A stretch of DNA of 64,000 nucleotides from NCBI GenBank assembly GCA_002428985.1, contig DIYL01000054.1:62001-126000 (forward strand), read 5' to 3'. Positions 17,680 through 26,531 of this stretch are shown here, piece after piece (position 1 is the first letter of the stretch; the number at the start of each line of letters is the position of its first letter). The notes under the pieces were generated by a model, which searched no databases, was not told the DNA's origin, and saw only the letters and a list, made by a program, of their open reading frames with translations. The translations under genes and the position numbers were made by a program. This DNA comes from Anaerolineales bacterium UBA6055 (lineage in GTDB: Bacteria; Chloroflexota; Anaerolineae; Aggregatilineales; Phototrophicaceae).

Positions 17680-18873
17680 ATGCAAAATAAACTTGATAAA
17701 GTTAAGTTAGAACACAACAGCTACATATCATTGCATGTCCAACTCCACAATCAACTTCGTCAAAATATCATTTCTGGACGATGGCATTACGGAGATCGTA
17801 TCCCAACGGAGACACAATGGGCAAAGCATCTAGACATCAGCCGGACAACGGTACGTATTGCATTGCAACGTGCTGAGGTTGAAGGTCTTATCAAACGTAC
17901 TGCAGGTCGTGGTACATTTGTCACATACTCTCCCCAAAATAAAACAAACAGTCACCTCATCGGTTATATCACACGCAGTTTCCACAACGAAATACACTAC
18001 ATATTGTTAAGTAGCGCAGAGACCGAACTACGTTCTGCTGGCTATCATGTTGTGTTTAGTAACGCAAATAACAATGATGAGGAAATAGATATTCTCAAGC
18101 AACTTATTGATGATAATGTTGCTGGCTTGCTACTATGGCCTAATGCTAAACCGACCGAAGCGCAAAAAGATCTACTTTTACAATATCAAAACCTCAATAT
18201 CCCGTTTGTATTCATTGACCGATCAATTGATGGTATCGAAGCTGATTATGTAGCGAGTGATAATTACTCCGGTACATACTCTTTGACTCAACATTTAATT
18301 GAGTTAGGACATGAGCACATTGTACATCTGATGCCGAATATTCCAGATTTGATTTCAATCAAAGAACGTCACCACGGTTATGAAGATGCTTTGAAAAAGC
18401 ATAACTTACCTGTATATGGCGCATGGAAAATTAATTCCCCTGATCAAAATGAATTCCATGAAACAGATATTTATAAATTGTTGTCAGGTGATGGCGCCGA
18501 ACTGACTGACCAAGTTGTCGATTTAATGAACAACATGACGCAAAAACCGACAGCAATTGTGTGTATCAATGATATTCTCGCGATTATTACAACTAAAGCC
18601 TTACGTGGTATGGGGTATCGTGTTCCAGAAGATATTTCCGTTGGTGGATTTGATGACATCAGCCTCGCGGCGCATATGGATGTCCCATTGACGACAGTGA
18701 CTCAGAATGCTTATGAAATTGGACGTGTGGCGGCACAAATGTTGCTGGCGCGTTTAGAAGGGGATACAGCTCCGCCTAAATGCCAGAATATATCAACACG
18801 TTTGCAAATCCGCATGTCTACAACAACACCTGCTTTACAAAATTCAAAGAGCGAGGAGGAATATATCGAGTAA
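17680..18873 (+). CDS. GntR-type transcriptional regulator with LacI-like sugar-binding domain (AraR-like)
   Basis: A 397-residue hybrid regulator. Residues about 15-80 form a GntR winged helix (LHNQLRQNIISGRWHYGDRI, then LDISRTTVRIALQRAEVEGL and AGRGTFVTY). Residues about 90-385 form a periplasmic-binding-protein-like effector domain with GYITRSF, FVFIDRSIDGIEADYV, TAIVCINDILA and ISVGGFDDISLA. The layout equals that of AraR, a sugar-relieved repressor. I chose ATG 17680 over a TTG 15 bases upstream; neither has a clear ribosome site. It is the first gene of the glycan island and probably represses both itself and the importer, with an oligosaccharide product as inducer. Confidence 0.85.
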   Translation: MQNKLDKVKLEHNSYISLHVQLHNQLRQNIISGRWHYGDRIPTETQWAKHLDISRTTVRIALQRAEVEGLIKRTAGRGTFVTYSPQNKTNSHLIGYITRSFHNEIHYILLSSAETELRSAGYHVVFSNANNNDEEIDILKQLIDDNVAGLLLWPNAKPTEAQKDLLLQYQNLNIPFVFIDRSIDGIEADYVASDNYSGTYSLTQHLIELGHEHIVHLMPNIPDLISIKERHHGYEDALKKHNLPVYGAWKINSPDQNEFHETDIYKLLSGDGAELTDQVVDLMNNMTQKPTAIVCINDILAIITTKALRGMGYRVPEDISVGGFDDISLAAHMDVPLTTVTQNAYEIGRVAAQMLLARLEGDTAPPKCQNISTRLQIRMSTTTPALQNSKSEEEYIE

Positions 18874-19002
18874 ACATATATTAGATTTTGAAAATATGGG
18901 TGCTGTCAACGTGCCCGTCATTCGCATGAATGGCAAACCAAGAGTCATATCGCGGAGTTGGCAAAGCGTTTACCTTTTTAATTAATTTTTAGGAGTACAC
19001 AC

Positions 19003-20760
19003 ATGAAGGTAAGAATTTCTATTTTCGTGCTTCTCGTAGCTCTTGTTGGTGTAATTGGCTCAACCGCTATTGCACAAGACGTCGCTCGTGAAGATACCGT
19101 GATTTTCGACATCGATGGTCCTGCTGGTGCTGTCGCTGCATTCGATAACTTTAACTGGATGCTTCCTGACAACCGTCGTCCTTACGGTTATCATCAAGCT
19201 GTTTCCGAACCACTCTTCATCTTGAACTATGAAACCGGTGAAATCATGCCTTGGCTAGCTGAGAGCATGTCATCCAATGAAACACTCGACGTTTGGACCC
19301 TCAACTTGCGCGAAGGTGCAGAATGGGCTGACGGCGAAGCATTCAACTCAGAAGATGTTGTTTTCTCAATTGAATTGTTGTTGAACGACGAAACAGTATC
19401 CTTGAGCAATGCTGGTCAAGTACAACAATGGGTTGAAAGTGTAGAAGCTGTTGATGACTTCACAGTAACATTCAACTTGTTGAATGCAAACCCACGCTTC
19501 CAATTGGACTTCTTCTCCGTTCGTATCTGGGGCGGTATCAATATGATGCCAGAACACGTATGGGCAGACAAAGATCCATATACATTCAATAACTTCGACC
19601 TCGAAGCTGGTTACCCACTTGGTACAGGCCCATATGTTTTGACCGCAGCAAATGAAACCGAATGGGTTTATGACCTAAATCCAGACTGGTGGGGTGCTAA
19701 GACTGGTGTCTTCAAACTTCCAGAACCACAACGTGCAATCTGGACAGTAACCGGTAACGATCAAATCCGTACAACCCTTGCAGCTAACAACGATCTTGAC
19801 AGCATCATGGACATCACCCTAGGTGCTTTCGAAGCTATGCAAGCACAAAACGAAAATATCTTCGCTTGGGAAGATGGAATGCCATTTGTATGGCTCGATC
19901 CATGTCCACGCCAAATGTCCCTCCAAACACAAGTTGCTCCTTGGGACGATGCAGAAATGCGCTGGATGTTGAATAACGTTATCGACCGTGAAGAAATCAT
20001 CGAAATTGCATACGAAGGTGTTACCATTCCTTCACGTACAATGTTCGTTGAATACGGTGGTATGTTCCCATTCATCGATGCTATTGAAGAAGCTGGTATG
20101 GCATTTAGCTCCGGTCCAGATCTCGAAGCTGCAGAAGCAACCTTGATTGCTAAAGGTTATGAAAAAGGCGACGATGGCCTATGGGCACTCGACGGTGAAG
20201 TACTCGGTATTGGTATCCAAGTACACGAAGGTTTCGTTGAAAAACGTCGTATTACAGCTGACGTTGTAGAACAACTCCAACGCTTCGGCATCAACGCTAG
20301 TGCAGAAATCATCGCAGGTGCAACCTGGGAAGATAACAAAGCATTCGGTAACTACGAAGCAACAACCGACTGGGATGCATGTGGTTCCATTAACGAACCT
20401 TGGGCATCACTCCAACGTTACACCAACGAATGGTGGGTACCTGTAGGCGAACGTAGCCCAGGTGGTAACAACCACGTACGTTGGGCTGGTGAAGCAAACG
20501 ATGCATACAGTGAAATCGTTTCTGAAATCGGTTCCCTCCCATTGGGTAGCCCAGAAATCGTTGACATGGTTGTAGAAGCTTATGGTTACTTCTACGAAGA
20601 ACTTCCATTCATTCCTTTGAACCAAGCAACAAAATTGGTTCCATTCAACAGCACCTACTGGGAAGGCTGGCCAACAGCTGAAAATAACTTCAACCACCCA
20701 GCAACATGGTGGCAAAGTACACATCAAGTATTCCAAGAAATTACAAAAGCTGGAAGCTAG
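19003..20760 (+). CDS. ABC transporter solute-binding protein, family 5 (peptide/oligosaccharide)
   Basis: A 585-residue secreted binding protein. The signal peptide is residues 1-25, with a hydrophobic core and a STAIAQD cleavage site. No lipobox cysteine is present. The mature part has the DppA/OppA-type fold: YGYHQAVSEPLFILNYETGE, WTLNLREGAEWADGEAFNSEDVVFS-like region, and GTGPYVL. In many thermophiles and Chloroflexota this family imports beta- or alpha-linked oligosaccharides rather than peptides, which fits the mannosidases downstream. Codons are strongly biased to C-ending Phe, Asn and Tyr triplets, unlike the permease genes, pointing to very high expression. AGGAG precedes the ATG. 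Confidence 0.9.
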   Translation: MKVRISIFVLLVALVGVIGSTAIAQDVAREDTVIFDIDGPAGAVAAFDNFNWMLPDNRRPYGYHQAVSEPLFILNYETGEIMPWLAESMSSNETLDVWTLNLREGAEWADGEAFNSEDVVFSIELLLNDETVSLSNAGQVQQWVESVEAVDDFTVTFNLLNANPRFQLDFFSVRIWGGINMMPEHVWADKDPYTFNNFDLEAGYPLGTGPYVLTAANETEWVYDLNPDWWGAKTGVFKLPEPQRAIWTVTGNDQIRTTLAANNDLDSIMDITLGAFEAMQAQNENIFAWEDGMPFVWLDPCPRQMSLQTQVAPWDDAEMRWMLNNVIDREEIIEIAYEGVTIPSRTMFVEYGGMFPFIDAIEEAGMAFSSGPDLEAAEATLIAKGYEKGDDGLWALDGEVLGIGIQVHEGFVEKRRITADVVEQLQRFGINASAEIIAGATWEDNKAFGNYEATTDWDACGSINEPWASLQRYTNEWWVPVGERSPGGNNHVRWAGEANDAYSEIVSEIGSLPLGSPEIVDMVVEAYGYFYEELPFIPLNQATKLVPFNSTYWEGWPTAENNFNHPATWWQSTHQVFQEITKAGS

Positions 20761-20787
20761 TTGATGTGTAGTCGATAATCACAGTGA

Positions 20788-20817
20788 GGTTGGGGATTTA
20801 TCCCCAGCCTTACTTTT
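20788..20817 (+). terminator. Intra-operon terminator between binding protein and permease genes
   Basis: GGTTGGGGA pairs with TCCCCAGCC (one G-U) around TTTA at 20788-20809, and TTACTTTTT follows. It would let the binding-protein message outnumber the downstream message, as is common in such operons. Confidence 0.8.
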
Positions 20818-20920
20818 TCGAAATGAATAGAAATAGCGCGCTATTATTTAGAATAATTTTATTTTTACTTTAATTAATATTTTTTTGCTTGTAAATCAGC
20901 TTAGGTAAAGGAAAAACTTA

Positions 20921-21931
20921 ATGGGAGGCATATCGTTAAACTACTTGGTGCGACGGCTTCTAGTGTTCTTCTTGACATTATGGGTTGCTGCCACTCTCAT
21001 CTTTATCATCCCAAGACTTGCACCTGGTGATCCGATCAGCGCTATGGTCGCTCGGATGACACAAACGGCGGGATTTGTTGAAAATTCCGACGCAATTATT
21101 GAAGGATGGAAAGAACGTTTTGGTTTAAATGATCCTGTTTATATTCAATATATTCGTTATTTAGGTAACCTTGTTACATTTGACCTTGGCGTATCCTTGG
21201 CAACCTTCCCTTCTGAGGTAGGGACGTTAGTTGGTAGGGCGTTACCATGGACAATTGGATTGGTCGGTATTTCGACGGCAATATTCTTTGTTGTTGGCAA
21301 CCTTTTGGGAGCGTTGCTAGCATGGACAAAGACTCCCAAATTATTAAAAGCATTAATCCCAATGTCTATGATCTTTACGTCTATACCCCCTCTGTTGGCG
21401 GGATTGTTATTGGTCTATGTGTTTGGATTTTTGCTAGATGTCTTCCCGATAACGGGGGCTTATGGTCGTGGTATGACGCCCGGTTTCAATTTAGAGTTTA
21501 TTGGTAGTGTGATATATCACGGGTTCTTGCCTGCAATGTCTATTGTGTTGGTGACGTTTGGTTACTGGGCATTGGGTATGCGCGGGATGATGGTCACGAT
21601 TGAGGGTGAAGATTACATGGTATTGGCACAAGCAAAAGGGCTAAAACCATTCTACGTATTGTATAAATATATGATTCGTAACGCGATTCTCCCACAGATG
21701 ACCGCACTAGCTGTTTCTGTTGGTACATTAGTTGGTGGGTCGGTACTGGTCGAAGTTATTTTTGCATATAATGGTATGGGTACGTTGATCTTCACGGCGA
21801 TTCGTAATCAAGATTTTGCTGTGATTCAGGGAACATCATTTATCCTAATTCTGACTAGTGCAATTGCTGTATTGATCATTGATCTATCTTATCCTTTGAT
21901 TGACCCACGCATTAGTTTGGAAGGACGATAA
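20921..21931 (+). CDS. ABC transporter permease, DppB/OppB type
   Basis: A 336-residue inner-membrane subunit with six predicted helices. It starts YLVRRLLVFFLTLWVAATLI followed by RLAPGDPI, the classic N-terminal pattern of DppB. The EAA-like coupling loop reads EDYMVLAQAKGLKPFYVLYK, and VEVIFAYNGMGTL and DPRISLEGR are also typical. It forms the channel with the next gene product, 3 bases downstream. The preceding 160 bases carry a terminator and then an A/T-rich leader. Confidence 0.9.
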   Translation: MGGISLNYLVRRLLVFFLTLWVAATLIFIIPRLAPGDPISAMVARMTQTAGFVENSDAIIEGWKERFGLNDPVYIQYIRYLGNLVTFDLGVSLATFPSEVGTLVGRALPWTIGLVGISTAIFFVVGNLLGALLAWTKTPKLLKALIPMSMIFTSIPPLLAGLLLVYVFGFLLDVFPITGAYGRGMTPGFNLEFIGSVIYHGFLPAMSIVLVTFGYWALGMRGMMVTIEGEDYMVLAQAKGLKPFYVLYKYMIRNAILPQMTALAVSVGTLVGGSVLVEVIFAYNGMGTLIFTAIRNQDFAVIQGTSFILILTSAIAVLIIDLSYPLIDPRISLEGR

Positions 21932-21934
21932 GCC

Positions 21935-22870
21935 ATGGCTGAAGATGTAAAACAGCAAGTTGTTGATGAAACCGAAGCCCAGAACAAAAAAGGTCGATTT
22001 AATACCTTTGACAATCCATGGTTGAATTGGAAGTTTCTGAGTGGTTCATTCATTATTGGTATGATTTTGTTTCTTGTATTCCTCGGTAATCAAATGTGGG
22101 ATACAGAGTTAGCATTGACTGCTAGTGCGCCGTTGAATTTGCCTCCTGTAGGGTTTGAAAATTTCCGCGGTACACCCGGTATACCTGAACATCCACTAGG
22201 AACAGAAAATAGTGGACGTGATATGCTCGCATTGTTGATTGTGGGGACACCTCGTACATTAGGTGTTGGTGTAATCGCTGCAAGTGTCGGTATGTTCGTC
22301 GGCATTATCCTCGGATTTATGGCTGGATTCCTTGGTGGTTGGATTGATGACGTGATTCGTCTTGCAACTGATGTAACCATTACGATTCCGTCATTGCTGG
22401 TGCTGATTGTGATTCAATCGGTGTTACCGCGTATTGATCTGGTGACGATGGCGTTATTAATATCTCTATTTGCATGGGCAACGCCGACGCGTTTTATTCG
22501 TGCACAAGTTTTAAGTATGCGCGAAAGTGGTTATGTACAGATGGCCCGTTTGTCCGGTGTACCTGTGCGTGACATCATGTTTAAAGAGATTATGCCTAAC
22601 CTGCTTCCATATCTGGCAGCTAGTTATATCGGTAATATGACAGGTGCAATTATTGCGGCAGTTGGCCTAGAAGTACTCGGGCTTGGTCCACAACGTATTC
22701 CGTCGCTTGGTGTAGCGATCTTCTTCTCAATCGAAGCGGCTGCTTTGCTGAGAAATATGTGGTGGTGGTGGGGACTCCCAACGATTATTCTGGCAATTAT
22801 CTTTATTGGTTTGCTATTGATTAATCTGGGTCTTGATGAAATTGCTAACCCACGTCTGCGCAAAGCTTAA
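21935..22870 (+). CDS. ABC transporter permease, DppC/OppC type
   Basis: A 311-residue partner permease. A soluble N-terminal tail of about 30 residues precedes the first helix (FIIGMILFLVFLGNQMW). The extracytoplasmic segment HPLGTENSGRDMLALLIVGT is the DppC signature. The coupling loop is ESGYVQMARLSGVPVRDIMF. Helices near GMFVGIILGFMAGFLGG and IFIGLLLINLGLDEI follow. The N-terminal tail is somewhat longer than usual. It is in an uninterrupted unit with both ATPase genes. Confidence 0.9.
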   Translation: MAEDVKQQVVDETEAQNKKGRFNTFDNPWLNWKFLSGSFIIGMILFLVFLGNQMWDTELALTASAPLNLPPVGFENFRGTPGIPEHPLGTENSGRDMLALLIVGTPRTLGVGVIAASVGMFVGIILGFMAGFLGGWIDDVIRLATDVTITIPSLLVLIVIQSVLPRIDLVTMALLISLFAWATPTRFIRAQVLSMRESGYVQMARLSGVPVRDIMFKEIMPNLLPYLAASYIGNMTGAIIAAVGLEVLGLGPQRIPSLGVAIFFSIEAAALLRNMWWWWGLPTIILAIIFIGLLLINLGLDEIANPRLRKA

Positions 22871-22891
22871 CGTTAGAGAGGTCATAGAAGA

Positions 22892-23929
22892 ATGTCTGAA
22901 CAGAAGAAAAGAGATAACGATACAGTTGTACTTGATGTCGAGAAGTTGCGTATTCACTACGGGACACCTGCGGGTGATGTGATTGCGGTAAGCGACATCA
23001 GTTTCCAACTTTATCAAGGTGAAACACTAGGGCTTGTTGGTGAATCGGGTTGTGGTAAATCAACTACTGCCTACGGTATTCTGCAACTGATTCAACACCC
23101 CGGTTATATCGTACACGGTGAAATTAAAGTAGATGATGAAGATGTCCTCGGGATGACAGAGGAAGAACTACGCAAGTTCCGCTGGACAAAATTGGCATTA
23201 ATACCGCAAGGGGCGATGAACTCCTTGAACCCTACAATGCGCATTAAAGATCAGATCATTGATGTGATTGAAGCGCATGAAGGTAAGCAGAAAGACAAAG
23301 AAGCGCTTAAAGAACGTATCTTTGAATTGTTCCAAACTGTGGGTTTACCGAATCGTATCTATAATATGTACCCGCATGAACTCAGTGGTGGTATGAAGCA
23401 ACGAGTCTGTATTGCTATGGGGATTGCGTTAAATCCATCTGTAGTAATTGCTGACGAGGCGACGAGTGCACTTGATGTTGTTGTGCAACGTATCGTAGCT
23501 CAGACGTTGATTAAAGTTAAAGATATGCTGGGTGTATCTCTGATCGTGATTGGTCATGATATGGGATTGCTTGCACAAATTGTTGACCGGATTGCTGTTA
23601 TGTATGCTGGCAAGATGGTTGAAATCGCACCTGTAGAAAATGTCTTCGCAGATCCACTACACCCCTACACACAACTTTTGATTGATTCCATCCCATCTAT
23701 TAAAGAACGTAAACCATTAAAGATTGTGGAAGGCATCACTCACGATCCCCGTAACCCGCCGTCAGGCTGTATTTTCCGTCTGCGGTGCCAACATGCTTGG
23801 GATCATTGTGCATCTGTCGAACCGCAACCAATCCAAGTTGCTGATAAACATACAGTAGCTTGTCACCTTTATGACGAGCAATTTGAAGAGAGGAGAGCAA
23901 ATGCCTTCGCCGCTACTACAAATTCGTAA
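22892..23929 (+). CDS. ABC transporter ATP-binding protein, DppD/OppD type
   Basis: A 345-residue ATPase. GLVGESGCGKSTT is Walker A, HELSGGMKQRVCIAMGI the ABC signature, SVVIADEATSALD Walker B, and VIGHD the switch His. The C-terminal oligopeptide-transporter extension has the cysteine motif PSGCIFRLRCQHAWDHC...ACH that binds an Fe-S cluster or zinc in some members. GAGAGGTCATAGAAG upstream supports the ATG. Its 3' end overlaps the fused ATPase gene by 29 bases, indicating coupled translation. Confidence 0.9.
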   Translation: MSEQKKRDNDTVVLDVEKLRIHYGTPAGDVIAVSDISFQLYQGETLGLVGESGCGKSTTAYGILQLIQHPGYIVHGEIKVDDEDVLGMTEEELRKFRWTKLALIPQGAMNSLNPTMRIKDQIIDVIEAHEGKQKDKEALKERIFELFQTVGLPNRIYNMYPHELSGGMKQRVCIAMGIALNPSVVIADEATSALDVVVQRIVAQTLIKVKDMLGVSLIVIGHDMGLLAQIVDRIAVMYAGKMVEIAPVENVFADPLHPYTQLLIDSIPSIKERKPLKIVEGITHDPRNPPSGCIFRLRCQHAWDHCASVEPQPIQVADKHTVACHLYDEQFEERRANAFAATTNS

Positions 23930-26408
23930 TGCAACAAAGATTTATTCAACACCTGGTTTTCTAGGTAAAGAAGGTAAGTCAGTTGTTGCACTCGATGATT
24001 TTAATCTAACAATCGATCACTCTCCTGCAACCATTACAACAATCGCTGGTGAAAGTGGTAGCGGGAAAACAACACTTGCAAATCTCGTGCTTGGTTTTAT
24101 TCGTCTGTCATCTGGTCAAATCATCTATGATGGTGAAGATGTGACCGAGATGAATGATGTACAGCTGAAGCGCTATCGTCGCAACGTACAGGCTGTATTC
24201 CAAGATCCATTTGGTGTTTATAATCCGTTTTATCGCATTGAGCATGTATTTGACTTAGTCAACAAACACTTCAACCTATCCGAGAATAAGAGTGAATATC
24301 GGGATATGGTGGAAGCTGGCTTGAATGTCGTTGGGTTGCAAGGTAAAGATGTTTTGCCTAAGTATCCACATCAATTGAGTGGTGGGCAACGTCAACGTAT
24401 CATGATGGCGCGTGCTTATATGATTAAGCCACGTTTGATTGTGGCTGATGAACCAGTTTCTATGGTGGATGCGTCACTTCGTGCGTCAATTTTGGATGCG
24501 ATGTTACGGCTACGTGATGATCACGGTATCTCGTTCCTCTATATCACGCATGACTTGAGTACCGCATATCAAATCGGTGACCAGATTTACATGTTGTATC
24601 AAGGTACAACAGCTGAGCGTGGTAGTGCGGTTACAGTTATCGATAAACCGCAACATCCATATGTTCAGTTGTTGATCGATTCGGTACCTGTACCTGATCC
24701 AACTGAAAAATGGGATGTTGATATTTCACTCCCAAGCGAAGAGGAAATGCGTACAAAAGCTGCGACTGGTTGTCGTTATTATCCACGTTGTCCGCATCGG
24801 ATGGATAAGTGTCTGACAGCACGTCCTCCGTTGTATGTGATGAATGAGGAAGGTCACGAAGCTTCATGTTATCTCTATGATGACCGTGAAGTTACACCAG
24901 AATTACCACCTGTCCAATTGAAGACAGTTGTAGAAGAGGAATCAACTAGCAATAATCGTACACCAATTGCAGCGGCGATTGTTGTTGCTTTACTCGTGGT
25001 TGGTGCATTGTTGTTTGCATCTAATAATCAACAACCGGTTGCTGAAGAAACTCCTGATGATACAACAGCACAAGTTGCTGATGCAGGAGATGAAACAGAA
25101 ACTGAAGATACAGCAACGACCGATGGGTCCGAAGCTGCTGCTGATGATGAGCCTATGGTTGAAGAAGCTTTCGTACCAGAGGTATTGATTACGGCTGATG
25201 GTGGTACAGAAAAATCTGCTTTAACATTAGATGAATCGGCATTTGATGAAATTACGTCTGAAGATGAAAAACACATCTATACCTTTGAAGCAACCGAAGG
25301 TCAAGTTATTGATTTGAAAGTCAATGCAGAAGGTAGTGCATTTACGTCACCATATGCGTATATGTATGATGCGGATGGCGAGTTCGTCACAGTCGCAGGT
25401 GATACCACAGTGCGTGCAAAACGTAGTTGGACAGGTGATCCAGTAACACTCGCTGCCGGTACATATACAGTTGTGGTTGCGCCATTCGATGGTAACGGTA
25501 TCGAAGAATATGCTGTTGTAGTCGAAACTGCGGAAATGGAAGAACCTGTTGAAGAAGCAACTGCTGAAGATGAGCCTGTGGTTGAAGAGGCTTTCGTACC
25601 AGAGGTATTGATTACGGCTGATGGTGGTACAGAAAAATCTGCTTTAACATTAGATGAATCTGCTTTTGATGAAATTACATCTGAAGATGAAAAACACATC
25701 TATACCTTTGAAGCGACAGAAGGTCAAGTTATTGACTTGAAAGTCAATGCAGAAGGTAGTGCATTTACGTCACCATATGCGTATATGTACGATGCAGATG
25801 GCGAGTTCGTCACAGTAGCTGGTGATACCACAGTGCGTGCAAAACGCAGTTGGACAGGTGATCCGGTAACACTCGCTGCGGGCACATATACAGTAGTTGT
25901 AGCTCCTTTCGACGGTAATGGTATTGAAGAATACGCTGTTATCGTTGAATCGGTTGAAGGGGCTGAAGCTGAAACAGAAGACACTGGCTCAGCAGAAGCC
26001 GATGCAGACAGTGCCGAAGAAGTCGTTGAAGAGGTTGTTGTACCTGAAATATTAATCACAGCTGAGGGTGCAACTGAAAAGTCCGCTTTGACACTTGATG
26101 AAAGCACACTTGATGAAATTACTGCTGAAGATGAAAAACATAGCTTCACATTTGATGCGACAGACGGACAACGAGTTATCCTCCGCGTGAATGCAGAAGG
26201 TAGTGCGTTTACTTCACCGCTTGCATATATGTATGATGCAGACGGCGAATTCGTTGCGGTGGCGGGTGATACAACTGTACGAGCAAGACGCAGTTGGCGC
26301 AGTGAACCTGTTACCCTTGTGGAAGGCACATATACTATTGTTGTTGGTCCATTCGATGGTAGCGGTATCGAAGAATATGCAGTGTTAATTGAGACTCCTG
26401 CAGAATAA
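23901..26408 (+). CDS. DppF/OppF-type ABC ATPase fused to a membrane helix and three PPC-like extracytoplasmic repeats
   Basis: An 835-residue single reading frame from ATG 23901 (GAAGAGAGGAG upstream). Residues 1-340 are a normal OppF ATPase: Walker A GESGSGKTT at 50-58, LSGGQRQR from 159, LIVADEP Walker B, and the cysteine-rich tail GCRYYPRCPHRMDKC. Family proteins stop here at about 330 residues. This one goes on with NNRTP, a helix at about 355-376 (IAAAIVVALLVVGALLFA), an acidic Thr/Glu/Asp linker, and three repeats starting VPE at residues 425, 566 and 714. Each repeat ends GTYTVVVAPFDG-like, as in bacterial pre-peptidase C-terminal (PPC) beta-sandwich domains. Charge around the helix puts the repeats outside. 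The role is unknown; anchoring of the lipid-free binding protein or glycan contact are possible. Confidence 0.88.
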   Translation: MPSPLLQIRNATKIYSTPGFLGKEGKSVVALDDFNLTIDHSPATITTIAGESGSGKTTLANLVLGFIRLSSGQIIYDGEDVTEMNDVQLKRYRRNVQAVFQDPFGVYNPFYRIEHVFDLVNKHFNLSENKSEYRDMVEAGLNVVGLQGKDVLPKYPHQLSGGQRQRIMMARAYMIKPRLIVADEPVSMVDASLRASILDAMLRLRDDHGISFLYITHDLSTAYQIGDQIYMLYQGTTAERGSAVTVIDKPQHPYVQLLIDSVPVPDPTEKWDVDISLPSEEEMRTKAATGCRYYPRCPHRMDKCLTARPPLYVMNEEGHEASCYLYDDREVTPELPPVQLKTVVEEESTSNNRTPIAAAIVVALLVVGALLFASNNQQPVAEETPDDTTAQVADAGDETETEDTATTDGSEAAADDEPMVEEAFVPEVLITADGGTEKSALTLDESAFDEITSEDEKHIYTFEATEGQVIDLKVNAEGSAFTSPYAYMYDADGEFVTVAGDTTVRAKRSWTGDPVTLAAGTYTVVVAPFDGNGIEEYAVVVETAEMEEPVEEATAEDEPVVEEAFVPEVLITADGGTEKSALTLDESAFDEITSEDEKHIYTFEATEGQVIDLKVNAEGSAFTSPYAYMYDADGEFVTVAGDTTVRAKRSWTGDPVTLAAGTYTVVVAPFDGNGIEEYAVIVESVEGAEAETEDTGSAEADADSAEEVVEEVVVPEILITAEGATEKSALTLDESTLDEITAEDEKHSFTFDATDGQRVILRVNAEGSAFTSPLAYMYDADGEFVAVAGDTTVRARRSWRSEPVTLVEGTYTIVVGPFDGSGIEEYAVLIETPAE
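25173..26400 (+). repeat. Three in-frame tandem copies of a PPC-like domain (period 423 then 444 bases)
   Basis: VPE codons start at 25173, 25596 and 26040. Copies 1 and 2 encode identical protein from FVPEVLITADGG to GIEEYAV and differ in DNA by a few silent changes. Copy 3 is clearly diverged but aligns throughout. Acidic linkers of differing length join them. Confidence 0.9.
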
Positions 26409-26424
26409 AAATAACATGATGGTT

Positions 26425-26503
26425 TTCCTCTCTCAGTAAACCTCAGAGAGCGGAAAGTATCTGACATAGCTATTTAAAAAGAGCATGGTGAATTACCATG
26501 CTC
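26425..26503 (+). terminator. Two hairpins ending the transporter operon
   Basis: A stem around CTCTCT...AGAGAG (about 26429-26450) is followed by GAGCATGGT-GAATT-ACCATGCTC at 26481-26503, a perfect 9-bp stem. Neither is followed by a long T-run, so termination strength is uncertain. The mannosidase gene starts 28 bases later. Confidence 0.55.
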
Positions 26504-26531
26504 ACTTTATGCATCGACGAAGGGATATTCT

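Noticed and set aside
18896..18985. A 29-codon open frame between the GntR-type regulator and the binding-protein gene
   Set aside because: It has no clear ribosome site, no resemblance to any known peptide, and its length is expected by chance in a 129-base gap.
25028..26467. Long minus-strand frames opposite the PPC-like repeats
   Set aside because: They are Ser/Thr/Val-rich shadows produced by the GAA/GAT/GCT-rich codons of the repeats on the plus strand, and they follow the repeat pattern exactly.
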